Assembly: GCA_051530055.1 (NCBI GenBank)
Contig: CM121342.1
Location: 11,718,001-11,782,000, forward strand
Direction: 5' to 3'
Source: Neoechinorhynchus agilis
Lineage: Eukaryota > Acanthocephala
Length of the DNA stretch: 64,000 bases
Shown: piece by piece, positions 47,103 to 58,318 of the stretch
Position numbering within the stretch: the stretch's first letter is position 1
Layout: every line of letters starts with the position of its first letter
Position numbers and translations under genes: made by a program
The notes under the pieces: generated by a model
The model's input: the letters and a program-made list of their open reading frames with translations, nothing else
Told to the model about the DNA's origin: nothing
Databases searched by the model: none

Positions 47103-48180
47103 ACTTTTAAAACAACAAAGTGTCATAATAAGAACCATCAGAATGCTAGGATTTCTGAGCGGTCACTAAGCGTCATTTCGTTTTTTCAAAGGGTGAAAAT
47201 GGCAGCAGTGTAACGGTTGTTTTCATTTTTTGTATTTTTATGATTTACCTTAAAAACATGAAAATTCATTATTATTCGTCATTTTGGCAGGACAAAATCT
47301 GAGCCAATTTCAAAGTTGAAACTACGGATTCAAAAATTCACCGATGATTTACTTACGCGATATTTCTACGTGTTGGATGATTCCAACTTTTAAGCAATGA
47401 AAAACCTTGGGAAAATATCGGAATTATCTCCGACATGAAATATCAAAAACAAAAATCGGTAAATTCTTTAATCCGAGGTGGCAAAACTACTAAAAGAAAT
47501 TAAGTAGGTACATTGATATAATTTTCCAGCAAAATAAAAATTTATTGATGTTTCAAAAAGCTTAGAAATAATGTTTGGAGTTCTATGTTTTACGCTAAAC
47601 GTTTTTAGTAACAAAACACAAAAAAGCGGTTCAAAAGGTTAGTTTATTACATTTTCTACAATATGAATTGAATATCTTGGATTATTGTCTTTGGAGGAAG
47701 GGGTAAAGGGGCTTACTTTTTCTTAGTTATACCATCGCTCAGATTAAAAAATTCACCCATTTTGGTTTCCGATATTTCACGTGTTGGATAATTCCGACAT
47801 TTCCCGTGGTTTGTCGCTTGTGAGATAAAGGAGACGGTTGTAAAGGTTTTTCGCAGTGAGATTTCGTTAGTTTGGAAATAGATCAGTGAATTTTTGAATG
47901 CGGGATGACAGAACTAAGAAAAAGAAAATAAACTCATTTTGCAAAGTCTGGGGGGTAACTCGAGGTTTCGATCACCGAAGGAATAAAATGATCAGTCGAA
48001 AAGCAAGTTAAACTCCATAGATTTCTTCTAACTTTCAATTTCCACGGTGCACCCTACCAAACGTTTTGATCCTAAACGTAACAAATCGATTATCAAATTA
48101 TTGGAACGTTCGTTTTTACGAATACTGTGATCCGTAATTTTCAAGTGAATGTTAGACATAAATAGAAGTTTAAAGAAGGA
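47103..48180. repeat. Interspersed repeat block (also at 52675-53000)
   Basis: 47240-47420 and 52675-52860 share GATTTACCTTAAAAACATGA, AAATCTGAGCCAATTTCAAA and CGTGTTGGAT(A/G)ATTCC. 47740-47940 repeats part of it (CGTGTTGGATAATTCCGACA...TTTTTCGCAGTGAGA). Non-coding. Nothing else found here. Confidence 0.65.
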
Positions 48181-48356
48181 AACCATTGGTAAGACGCAAC
48201 TCAAAATCAACCCCGGAGCGATATTTATACAACGGTCCTTGGCATTTTCGAAAGTCTGAGCGTTTCCTTTCAGAGACGAAGAAAAAGTCTTCACAACTCG
48301 GAGCGCACACTCATATAAAGAATAGAAGATTATTCGAGATTCGATTTGTGTCTGAT

Positions 48357-48779
48357 ATGTTCAATTCAAGGTTGTTTCGTTCATTAGTGTCGCGACGGAT
48401 GGATTCTAACGTATTAATGCCTTCTCGTTCGTCGCGATTGGGTGAATGGGTTCGCGAGTATGACCAAAACACTAAAGTCCAATTCGAGAAGCCTTTTAAG
48501 TTTTCTGGATCAAAAGCAGCGAAACATGATAGCCTGGATACGTTCGTTTCCGGTCGCCACGCTGCTCCGTACGCTTTACCTATTCGCGTCGTTTCATTCG
48601 CTTTCTTCATTCTTTATTTCGGTTATTTACGAGAAGAAAACGATATTGACGAGCGGATGAAACTACCTCCACATCGATCTGCGATAGGAAAACAATACCG
48701 ACAAATGATCACTGAACATTACCTTCGAGAAGGATTCTCATTGGATGAAATCCATGAAATGATGAAGAAAATGGGATGA
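48357..48779 (+). CDS. Small single-pass protein with mitochondrial-type N-terminus
   Basis: Start set at 48357 because MFNSRLFRSLVSRRMDS is an Arg-rich, acid-free amphipathic leader like a mitochondrial presequence; the frame is open further up to 48186. After about 80 polar residues comes one membrane segment (YALPIRVVSFAFFILYFGYL) and a charged tail (REENDIDERM...HYLREGFSLDEIHEMMKKMG). About 141 residues, no intron. Layout fits an accessory subunit or assembly factor of the inner membrane, but I do not recognise the family. Confidence 0.55.
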   Translation: MFNSRLFRSLVSRRMDSNVLMPSRSSRLGEWVREYDQNTKVQFEKPFKFSGSKAAKHDSLDTFVSGRHAAPYALPIRVVSFAFFILYFGYLREENDIDERMKLPPHRSAIGKQYRQMITEHYLREGFSLDEIHEMMKKMG

Positions 48780-49143
48780 AGTATTTAAGAATTTTATCAA
48801 AATTAACGGCACTGCCATTTAGCTTCATCCTTCTTAGTGGACTTTATTTTGGATCAATACTTTAATCATTTGAGTTTATGTGATCGCCATTCCCTTCCTA
48901 TTTTTTAATATCAGAAAACGGCTATTTTATGAATTTCGCAACCGTGTTATCGGTTTTTGCTGAATCGATCGGAAAAAACATGATCAGACGCATTTTTCGG
49001 AAGCATAACCGCGATATATATATTGCCACACCGAATCCACAAGTTTTTTTCTGTAAAACGTTTTTACGAATACGCGGTTACCATAGAAAGTAGTTTTCAA
49101 AATGTCATTGCGTCCTTTAGTCGCTCGTTTGCCCTTGTTTCAG

Positions 49144-49662
49144 ATGAGCAATCTACCAAAACGTATTATCAAGGTTAGCTTTCAGTCCTTTTTTCAAACC
49201 GTTTTATTCAATAGCACGGCGCTGTTTTGTTAGGAAACTCAACGATTGTTAGATGACCCGGTTGAAGGCATAGTAGTCACACCGAGTGAAGAAAACGCCC
49301 GATATTTTCAAGTTCTGATGACTGGTCCAAGAGATAGCCCGTTCGAAGGCGGTCAATTTAGAATGGAAGTGTTTTTGCCCGAAGAATACCCGATGTGTCC
49401 ACCAAAAGTTCGCTTTGTCACCAAGATATACCATCCTAACATCGATAAACTTGGACGAATCTGTCTTGATATTTTGAAAGATAAATGGAGCCCCGCGTTG
49501 CAGATTAGAACTGTACTTCTTAGTATCCAAGCTTTGTTAGGAGCACCGAACCCAGATGATCCACTCGATAACAACGTTGCAACCAAATGGAAAAACGAAG
49601 AATCCGAGGCTATTGAAACTGCTAAACAATGGACTCAATTATTCGCTAAGGTCAGTAAATAA
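49144..49662 (+). CDS. UBE2N: Ubiquitin-conjugating enzyme UBC13 / UBE2N
   Basis: E2 enzyme that builds Lys63-linked ubiquitin chains with a UEV partner in DNA-damage tolerance and signalling. Exon 1 (49144-49173) encodes [10 protein letters not shown]; a 60-bp GT-AG intron; exon 2 (49234-49662) continues [13 protein letters not shown]. Family blocks: [29 protein letters not shown] [36 protein letters not shown] with the catalytic Cys and the HPN triad, [19 protein letters not shown]. About 152 residues, normal length. The ATG is immediately preceded by CCCTTGTTTCAG, a splice acceptor. Confidence 0.97.
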
Positions 49663-50428
49663 ATCTTTTTGCGTCAAATGTGAATTGCTTTGCACCACCA
49701 GTTTTAACGAATTTATCTTACGCAATTTTTAAAATGTAAGACGTTCTTAGCAGAAAAAGCTTGTTGCGGAAACGGGTGTGGGAATGACAATATTTTTGTA
49801 ATGACCGAATTTCGGCGTGATTTGGCTAGTGGATCAGAATTAAAGCGGGTCTTAGCGTCACTTTGCGTCGAACGAAAGCCTCTTTGGTTACTTTAATTAC
49901 CGTATTCAACGTTCTAATAACGGCGATTATCTGAGCAAAACGGTATTCTCTTCATCAGCTTAAAAAGGAGCAATTTTGTTGTAAGAAGTTTGTTTATGGG
50001 GCGAAAAACTTCAAGAAATTTTATTAAATCCAATATTTCGAAGCCACAATCTTGTACGGGTTTATCAAGGTTGTTTAAGTGTTTTATTACTTAAAGAACC
50101 TTGATAAACGCGTACAAAATAACACATTTTATTTTATTCAAAGGACCCATTTACCTTTTGGGTCCTCATGAACACTTGAGTTCTGATTGGATAAATGAAT
50201 GCGGTTGTTAATTTTGGAGTGGATTGCGGGTTTATTCGGACTTTGATTCATTAGTGGATGTTTCGCAGAAAAAACGCACGTTAGCTAAAGTGGCCATGTA
50301 GTAAACAAAACTTTTTATTCTTGGACATTCAAAAATAAAAATAATCCTTGATAACTCAAGTCATAAAAGTTCCTCACTGGTCATTGTTAAGGAATTCATG
50401 AGTACTTTACCATTATGTACGAAAGTTA
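49663..50428. other. Intergenic gap
   Basis: A family B repeat at 49995-50135 (CACAATCTTGTACGGGTTTA / CCTTGATAAACGCGTAC as inverted arms). Nothing else seen. Confidence 0.5.
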
Positions 50429-51437
50429 TCATTTGTGATCAAACTCCTTACATTGTTCTCCGCTAAGATCAAATTCACCCTCTAAGGCATTTAAGTTGTC
50501 TTTTCGTTTCTTTAAAATGTCCAATATCTTTGAACAAGGTGTGAATTTTCCTTCGGTGTCTTCTCCGCAGCTCATGCATCGTACAGTCCGGCTAAAATGA
50601 GCAAGAGCGCATTTCTCGCAAAAGTAATGATTACATTTGGTCTTAACGGGATTCATGAATTCCTTGCGACAGTAAGGACAGTTAAACGGTAAATCATCGT
50701 CATCGCTGCTTGTATCGCTCGAACCTGACGATATGATGTTGCATTTGTCAGAATCCTTCATCTCATCCCGTTCAAGTTCCCATCCGAATTTATATTCTGT
50801 ACGATCGTGTAGAAACTTGCAACTGTCACCGAATCCACAGAATCCAGTTTCCTTGTAATCCTTACAAATGTCGGGCTGATAATCCCATCTAGTGGTTACG
50901 CGGATGTTAACTGGGGCTCTCATTGGACCACGTGATCGAGCATGCCCACTAGCCGCATTTCCGGTAGATTTGTCTTCATCGGCAGCAATGGATCACGAGA
51001 ACCAAAAATATCCATCGCTGTCGCTTATGCTCATAAAATTTCTGATAGCCGATAGAACCTCGATATATTTTGTCAACTTTTTGATTCTTTTGTTCTTTAT
51101 TTATTCGTAGACTCTTTTCAAGACGCGCTTGTTCATCCTGATCAAACGGTGTATCGATTTCCAACTGAGCAGTAGCACCCATATCTCTGGGAACACTCGG
51201 TTCAGCACTTGAAGCTTGACTAAATTCATTAATAAGCAGGGGTACAGAGTCGTTAGTGTCCTCTCGCCGACGAGTACTTTCCACTTTGGCTGATATGACA
51301 CTTTCACGAACAATTCGTTTCGGTTTTATTATTTGTTCATCATCCACGCCGTCCTCAGCTTCTGATATTCTCTGTCGAACATTAACCCTTTTCCGACCCA
51401 AACGCTTGAAGAACGGACAAACAGGATCCGCCGACAT
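50429..51437 (-). CDS. RNF113: RNF113 / CWC24, CCCH-RING spliceosome-associated E3 protein
   Basis: Component of the activated spliceosome with a ubiquitin ligase RING. Block 1 (51437 to about 51024): N-terminal CPFFKRLGRKRVNVRQR, then KVDKIYRGSIGYQKFYEHK. Block 2 (from about 50981): DEDKSTGNAASG, RGPMRAP, TTRWDYQPDICKDYKETGF, CGFGDSCKFLHDR (CCCH finger), then CPYCRKEFMNPVKTKCNHYF CEKC...CMSCG (C3HC4 RING). Family proteins join YQKY...K directly to D..GNASSG. Here the two are in different frames, and a 14-bp-arm hairpin (50980-51023) lies exactly between them. Removing 43 nt gives YEHK-DEDKSTGNAASG. No GT-AG pair does this. Identity sure. Confidence 0.95.
50980..51023 (-). other. Hairpin at the RNF113 exon junction (putative non-canonical intron)
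   Basis: Arms CGGCAGCAATGGAT (50980-50993) and ATCCATCGCTGTCG (51010-51023) are complementary at 12 of 14 positions around a 16-base loop. It lies in the only place where the conserved protein changes frame. Excision of 43 bases restores the family sequence. Confidence 0.6.
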
Positions 51438-52674
51438 CTATGAGATTCATAAGCGTCTTTAAGACAAACAGAAATTATACGAGTATAGATTTAGCTTTTG
51501 CATTTAAGAACTTGGAGAATTTTTAACGTTTTAACACGGCTAACAAAACACCTTAATGTCAACAGCCGACATGGATCGTTAAAGTCGAATGGATATATTT
51601 CTATTTTTTAAGTTTGACCAGTCGGTAACTTATAGTTAGTATCTATGTGTGGCAATCACGGCTGATAATTTTATTGCGTAGGCACCCAGCCCACCGATCT
51701 ACTGATTGTATCAGTCATTTTATCAATTCGATCTAAAAATCAGTAACCTTCTTAGCTGCCTCCCTGAATGCATTTAAGCTAATTAAAGGTAATTGGAAGG
51801 AAACTTTTGCTTTGTTCCCTCCTGTAGTATTGGCAATTTCAATCTTTTCGATCGTTGATCTAAAAACAGAACTTGGAATACAACTACCGTTTTATGAGTA
51901 ATTTAATAACGAAATTAGTATTTTTCATCAGGTCCATAGTTTCCTATAATCCTTTTGAGCTGCGGACTCAACCGTATCGAGCATTCCTTTAATTCGATAA
52001 AACCGAAGTTCCCTGCATCGACCTATAAATGAGTTAATACATATTGAAATGGCAAATACAACACCAAGGAACAAAGCAAAAGTTTCCTTCCAATTACCTT
52101 TAATTGACCTAAATGCATTCAGGGAAGCAATCTACCCGGGTCAATCGCTTTTGTGACCAAAACCTACTTATTTTTTAGATAGAATTGATTAAATGACCAA
52201 TACAATAAGTATTTGTAATCTAAATAACAACTTATCTAACCACCCGCATACAATCATCAATACTAAAATAACACTTTAATGTTGAATGTATCTAGAATAT
52301 TAGAATTGGTGGCTGGGTTGTCGTTAGAAAAGTTACGACGTTACAGCTTTTGGGAAGTGATTGCAAATGACGATGTTCATAAAAAGCATTACAAACGATA
52401 ATCGAAATGACAAAAAAACCCGGAATAGCATTTGGTATTTAGCGATGTAGGAAATCATCCACGAAATTGAACATATTTCCAATATAAAAATGAATTGGAA
52501 GCGGTTTTTGTCAAAAAAAGAATTTATTTACAACTGAAATGCATAATGTCTAAAAAATCAAAGTATAAAAACATAAAATTTACTGAAAGGGTCCGAACAT
52601 ACACTGTCCTGATGATTAAACGTATGGGTGTATTTGATCGAAAGAACGCCACAACAAGTCTTTTTAAATTTGAT
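51438..52674. other. Intergenic region with long inverted repeat
   Basis: No gene supported. Mostly the foldback element at 51700-52210. A weak open frame at 52495-52683 has no relatives I know and overlaps the repeat block that begins at 52675. Confidence 0.5.
51700..52210. mobile_element. Foldback element, about 510 bp
   Basis: The left half and right half are long inverted repeats. For example 51772-51826 (GAATGCATTTAAG..., CTTTTGCTTTGTTCC) matches 52069-52129 in reverse (GGAACAAAGCAAAAG, ...AAATGCATTC), and 51702-51740 matches 52173-52210. The centre is near 51950. No ORF. Likely a MITE or foldback transposon. Confidence 0.8.
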
Positions 52675-53254
52675 TTACCTTAAAAACATGAAAATTCATT
52701 ATTCGCCGTTTTGGCAGGACAAAATCTGAGCCAATTTCAAAGTTCAAACTAAGTGCATACCACCATTATTTTAAAAGTTTTGCCATTTCATATTCAAAAA
52801 TCCACCGATGATTTTCCCGATATTTTTACGTGTTGGATAATTCCGACATTTTTTCCAAGTTTTGTCACTGTAAATTGCTCGTGAAATAAAGTAGAAAGTT
52901 GTAAAGGGTTTTTTCGCAGTGAGAGTTCATTAGTAGGGAACCGGGAAAATAAATCATCGGCGAATTTTTCAATCCGAGGTAGCAAAACTAAGAAAAAGAA
53001 AGTATCTTTCCCACGGAGATATATGAATTAATGGTTCCACAAAGTAGTGGACTCAATCAAAAAGTTCATCAAACGTTGAGTTCGGCGACAGTTAACAAGT
53101 ACAAAATTCGAACATGTTACACCTACATTGCGCATTTTTAAGCGTCATCAAAAACGAAAATTCATTTAAAAAACCATTCTTCCGTACACTAACGTCATCC
53201 TGAATTCTGGCGACGCCGGGCTATATGATTATAAAATTATTCAACCGGTAAATA

Positions 53255-53485
53255 ATGGATCTCTATTTTGTCCCCTTTGGGGTAGAGACGTATGGAGCGC
53301 TCGGCAGCTCGGCACTCTCTCTGCTCCAGGATCTCTCGAAGAAATTGAGAGAGGCAACCGGAGACTCAAGAGCAGGCATGTTCCTTCGACAAAATATCTC
53401 GCTAGCAGTACAACGGGGCAATGCTGCCAGCGTGATGGCGACGGTCGAGGAAGGACAAAAGCTGGAATTCGGCGGGAGGTGGTGA
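53255..53485 (+). mobile_element. LINE-type RT tail fragment, intact short ORF
   Basis: 76 codons, LYFVPFGVETYGALGSSALS, LLQDLSKKLREATGDSRAG, MFLRQNISLAVQRGNAASV, ending KLEFGGRW. Closely related to 59230-59460 at protein and DNA level. It corresponds to the C-terminal block of LINE-type RT proteins by memory. A family A hairpin follows at once (53545-53655), the same neighbour relation as in other solo tails. Confidence 0.6.
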
Positions 53486-53738
53486 GTGTGTTAATTGTCG
53501 AGAAATGAAGATTGATTGAATTTCAAAAATTATACAGGTTTTTATTTTTTTTATTAAAAACGTTTTGCGAACCTCGTCGGGTTCATCATCAGATTTTTGT
53601 TATTAAAAGACGCTCAAGAACTGATGATGAACGCGGAAAGATTCTTCTTCTCCTTTTCACTCACGCATTTTTCTCTCTTTCTCGAGAGGTTGCGGTTCCC
53701 TCGACAATCAATTTATCCTGTTTGATGTAATAAACCCA

Positions 53739-54218
53739 TCATTTCCTCGGCCTTCCTCGTCGGCAATTTCCCGTTATTCCCAGTCTCTCCGTGCTGCACA
53801 GTATGTGATCTGCTTCGCACTTCGAAACTTTATCGTGCCAGCGCAACCTTCTTTGGACGATCAACTCTGAACAGCGGCAAGTGCCGAACAGCTCCCCCTC
53901 AAGAGTGTGCCCTGCTGCACATCTCAGCATCCTCATCCCAATCATTTCTAATCTTCTGAGGTCGTTTTGCTTGGTCGTCCACGTTTTTGCGCCATATAAC
54001 ATAGCTGGTTGCACCACGGTCTCGAACACAAGCCGTTTCAGTTTCGGTGAGATCCTTTGGTCGCATAATACACTAGACATCTTCCTACAGTTGAGCCACC
54101 CGCTTTGTATACGAGCAGTTATTTCGGGTTCGAGCGAATTTGTCATATTTACTTCGCTGCCTAGATATTTCACTGTTCTTCTCACTTGGTTTACCCCCTT
54201 CAACAGCGATTGAGCCAT
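53739..54218 (-). mobile_element. RTE-like LINE 3' fragment
   Basis: Minus-strand ORF of 159 codons: VKYLGSEVNMTNSLEPEITA, RIQSGWLNCRKMSSVL, ISPKLKRLVFETVVQPAMLYGAKTW, RRLEMIGMRMLRCAAGHT. This is the thumb and C-terminal part of an RTE-type RT (YLGS, RI..GW, VVQPAMLYGAE.W). Truncated at both ends; no frame break within the ORF. Confidence 0.82.
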
Positions 54219-54339
54219 CCTTCCCGGGTACTCTTCCTTCCATACATACCGCGATGACCGTCCAGGAGGGCATCAGTCACCATCCACACCTGAAACTTTT
54301 GCCAACTCGCCAATACCCCCCTTAGTATCATCATATGAA

Positions 54340-55205
54340 GTTCTAAAGTATCTCATGAAATTACCTAAAAATTCGTCCTCTCAATCCGAAATCCCAAACT
54401 GGGCTCTTCGCTGCATCATCCCTGAACCTCTCGACTTTCTTACTCACATTATAAACCTCAGATTTTTATATGGCATCTACCCTTCTTGCTTGAAAACTGC
54501 CAAAGCTATACTCGTTCCAAAAAGAGGGCATCCTATTTCGGCCGAATCATTCCATCCAATTTCCATTATACCAGCTCTTTCTAAAGTCATCGAAAAATGT
54601 TTTAAATCTCGTCTTCTTTCACTTCATGAAAAATTATCGCCCGTACAAATTGGTTTCTGACCCAGATTTTCTGCAACCGATGCCCTACGGTGCATTTATG
54701 ACAGGCTTCTACGTAACCTCGACAATAATCCGTTCTTCGTCACCCGTCTCATGCAACTTGATTTATCTAAAGCTTTCGTCTTAGTGGATCATTCACTCCC
54801 TCTCCGGGCTTGCTCCGGTTTTGGTCTCAACTTGTGGCAGATCCACTGGCTTAAATCTTATCTTCACAATCGCAGACAATACACTCATTGCCCTCACCAA
54901 AGGCGTACCTCAAGGTGCTGTTCTGTCACATCTTCTTTTTAATATTTTTCTAAACAACCTCTCTCCTCTCACTCTTCTTATACGCCGACGATATCACCCT
55001 CATCACTCATTCACCACCCCACCTCTCCTTTTCCTTAACCTCTAAAGAAATCACACACATAAAAGGTTTCTGCACCAATCATAAAAACTCCATCTCAATT
55101 TTAGGTGATCGCAATCAAAGGTCATACCTAATTCAAAAAATCAGCATGGCCATACAACGAGGGAATACGGCCAGCGTCAGAGGCACGGCTCCCTCGTGTG
55201 GAGTC
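54340..55205 (+). mobile_element. Jockey/CR1-like LINE fragment
   Basis: Same family type as 6.3-8.4 kb: SEIPNWALRCIIPEPLDF, SAESFHPISIIPALSKVIEK, QLDLSKAFVLVDHSLP, PQGAVLSHLLFNIFLNNL, and a damaged YADD region near 54985. One stop near 54660 and frame changes near 54900-55045 show it is dead. The end (55080-55200) reads QRSYLIQKISMAIQRGNTAS, linking this LINE family to the QRGNAASV-type tail found alone elsewhere in the window. Confidence 0.85.
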
Positions 55206-55299
55206 GAAAAATGCAAAATTAACAACTGACGATTCTTCTAAAAAATCTATTACTGAAAAGATGACTAAATGAACATGATTAATAAACTACAGCTGTATT

Positions 55300-56150
55300 C
55301 CGTATAAGAAATTATTTACCGTGTGAATGTCGGTATGTTAGTACGCACCGGGCTATAGGATTAGAGAATTATTATTTAGAATTATTCAACCGGTAAATTT
55401 TTTTGTTAAAAACGTTCTGCGAACCTTGTAAGGGGTTTATCACAAGTTTGTTAGTTATTAAAAGACGATCGAAAATTGACGATGAACACGACGAGGTTCG
55501 CAAAACGTTCTTAATACGAAATTATTTACCGTGTGAATGTCGGTATGTTACTAGGTACCGGTCTACAGGACTAGAGAATTATTATTTAGAATTAATCAAC
55601 CGGTAAATAATTTTTTATTGAAAACGTCCTGCGAACCTTCAAGGGGTTCATTATCAGTTTATTGGCGATTAAAACACGCTCGAAAATTGATGATGAACCC
55701 CTTACGAGGTTCACAGAACGTCATTAATAAAGTATAATTTACCGGGTGAAGACTTCTAAATAATAATTCTCTAATCATATAACCCGGTACCTCTTTACAT
55801 GCCGACATTCACACGGTAAACAATCCTTTATCAAAGACGTTCTGCGAACCTCGTCGCGTTCATCATCCGTTCTTGAGCGTCTTTTAATAATCAACAAACT
55901 GATGATGAATCCCTTACGAGGATCGCATAACGTTTTTTATAAAGAATTATTTACCGGTTGAATACTTCTAAATGGCATTTCTCTAATTAGCCCGGTACCT
56001 ACTCACATACCGACATTCACACGGCAAATATTTTTTTATTAAGAACGTTCTGCTAACCTCGTCGCGTTAATCATCAACTTTTTGAGCGTCTTTTAATGAT
56101 TAACAAACTGATGATTAACCCCTTACGAGGTTCCGCGCCCGTTTGTTCCT
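55300..56150. repeat. Array of family A hairpin repeats
   Basis: Four consecutive foldback units (about 55395-55520, 55595-55755, 55825-55955, 56035-56150). Each has arms containing ACGTTCTGCGAACCT(T/C) and AGGTTC(G/A)CAGAACGT, inner GTTTATCAC or GTTCATCATC motifs and GATGATGAACCCCTTACGAG, separated by CCGGTAAATAATTTTT / ACCGGTTGAATACTTCTAAA spacers. Other members: 4285-4345, 16533-16593, 23382-23470, 27525-27705, 53545-53655, 58030-58180. Confidence 0.8.
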
Positions 56151-56721
56151 TCATTTTGCGGAACTTCACATAAATAAAGCTCGTCGTTATTACTTCGCCG
56201 AATCCCTTGGAGGCCTCTTCAAAATAAATATTGTTGTCAACTAATGGAACTCCTAATATTGTGATGGAGCGTGTAATTTATAAGAAAATTAGGTGTGGTC
56301 GATATAATACCTAAGTACCAAAGTTATAGATTTGAATATTATTCGTTCTTGAGAGAATCCAAATGTACACGACAAAGTCTATGGACATAATTCTTGAGCG
56401 AATGCGACTTCTTTTGAGTACAATGAACAAACTAATGTGTTCGCCGATTTGCTTTTTTTCGTGTTTTTGTACAAGCGAAGATCAAAAGGAGATTTTAATT
56501 CGATAAATAAAAAGTCGGTTTCTATTTTTTAATAAACAAGATCTTTGTTAGATTCCCCGTTTTAAAGTGAACGAAGATCTATGGAAAGTAGCGATCGATA
56601 GCTTTCAAGACAAATTCTTATCAGTCGGAAAGAAATATAAAACAGACATTAGAGGACTAAAATATTCCTTTGATTTTTTTGCGATAACATTGATTGTGGA
56701 ATTCCTTTTAAATTTATAGAA
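56151..56721. other. Intergenic gap upstream of uL3m
   Basis: No gene or repeat recognised. A possible acceptor TTTATAG lies 2 bases before the uL3m ATG. Confidence 0.4.
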
Positions 56722-57887
56722 ATGGTGTTATTAACTCTTCGATTCCTGCCAACAATTCAGCGCCGTTCTTATAACTATTTGAGGATTCACACAGTTTTCC
56801 ATGAAAGACTCAAACGCGGACAAATGACTCGTCTTCACGATGATTTCTGGGTAAAACGCCGTGGTGGTGGATGGGATATGCACTTGACTCGATCCAATCG
56901 AGCTTTCGTATCTGATATGATATCTTCCAAATTCACTCAAGATGAAAATAGTCCTTTAAAACTAAGTCCCTGGCTTAGCAAGCCGTTCACATTGAATCCA
57001 CCAACGCGAAGATGCGGTGTATTGGCGCTTAAAATCGGTTCGATTCCTCAGTGGACTAAAAATGGCAAGAAGATTTTTGTTACAATGCTTCAAGTTCTCG
57101 ATAACCATGTCATCAATTACGTTTCTCCTGAAGAAATTGAGGCCCGTGGAAAGCCCAAATTGTGGACGGTATCCAAACAAGGGTGGAAATCGGAACAGCC
57201 GTATGGGATAATTGTGAATCGAATGGACTTTCCGGTTGATTTTTCTTTAAGATAAGTCTTTTCTGGATAGTTGGTGCATTATCTAGCGATCCTCGTCTTT
57301 ACACTCGCGCTTATAATGGATTATTTGTTAAAGCGGGTACTCTTCCGAAACGTAAACTTACTCGGTTCATTGTTAGTCCTAACGCTGCAATTCAACCTGG
57401 AACACCATTGTACGCCTCACATTTCCGTGTTGGTGACTATGTTGACGTTCAAGCAAAAACGATTTTTTATGGATTTCATGGAGTGATGAAGCGATATGGA
57501 TTCAAATGTGGAAAAGGACGGAACGTGAAAAAATCTCATCGAAAGAGAGGATCGGTTAATAGTGGCCGAAAGAGAAGAAGGATTATGGCTGGAACCAAAA
57601 TGCCGGGATTTATGGGAAATCGACCCAGAATGACTAAAGGTCTGCGGGTATGGCGAATAAACACCAAATATAATGTGATTTATGTCAGTGGACCATCTAT
57701 TCCGGGACCGATGCATTCCTATGTCCGTGTTCATGATACAACAATCGATAGAAAACTTGAACATTGGACCGAGAGCGACCATCCACCAATGCCGACACAC
57801 TATAGTCGAAATAAGCCGGATGACGACGAAGATCTTGTGGACGCAACATTGCATAGGTTCAGTGAGCCGAGTTTATCCTTCAAATAA
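56722..57887 (+). CDS. MRPL3: Mitochondrial ribosomal protein uL3m (MRPL3)
   Basis: Large-subunit protein near the peptidyl transferase centre of mitochondrial ribosomes. Block 1 (56722 to about 57236): basic leader with FLPTIQRRSY, then RRCGVLALKIGSIPQWTKNG, FVTMLQVLDNHVINYVSPEE. Block 2 (from about 57269): GALSSDPRLYTRAYNGLFV, KRKLTRFIVSPNAAIQPGT, YASHFRVGDYVDVQAKT, GFHGVMKRYGFK, AGTKMPGFMGNRPRM, GLRVWRINTKYNVIYVSG. The blocks are in different frames. No GT-AG pair joins them in frame, whereas removal of about 32 nt around GACTT...AAGTC (57237-57268) gives NRM-LFWIVGALSSD. Family sure, junction uncertain. The C-terminal 40 residues are acidic and divergent. Confidence 0.93.
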
Positions 57888-58009
57888 AATGTTAAATCTC
57901 GTTCTCTTAAGAAAACAGTAAACGAAATGTCTTTTTTTTATTATTTTTCTGGGAAATTTGAAAGGATCAAATTAGTATACGTAAGACAACAATGTCGGCA
58001 TGTGAGGAG

Positions 58010-58185
58010 GTACCGGGTTATATGATTAGAGAATTATGATTTCGAAGTATTCAACCGGTAAATAATTCTTTATTAAAGACCTTCGGCGATGCTCGTAAGG
58101 GATTCATCATCAGTTTGTTAGTTATTAAGAGACGCTCAAGAACGAATGATGAACGCGACGAGGTTCGCAGAATGTTTAAATAGAA
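58010..58185. repeat. Family A hairpin repeat
   Basis: One foldback unit with ACCGGGTTATATGATTAGAG at its left, AACCGGTAAATAATTCTTT, an arm GATGCTCGTAAGGGATTCAT and the opposite arm GAACGCGACGAGGTTCGCAG. Lies between uL3m and the next gene. Confidence 0.75.
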
Positions 58186-58318
58186 GAACAAAGTGTTTTA
58201 AAGTCGGGAATACTTGTCTCTACGAGAAACGCTTTCGCTGCTATGTTTGCTAACTTCAGCGATTACTCAGTTGGATGAAGCGGAGTTTGTAACATGAAAT
58301 CTAAACTTTATCTCGAGA

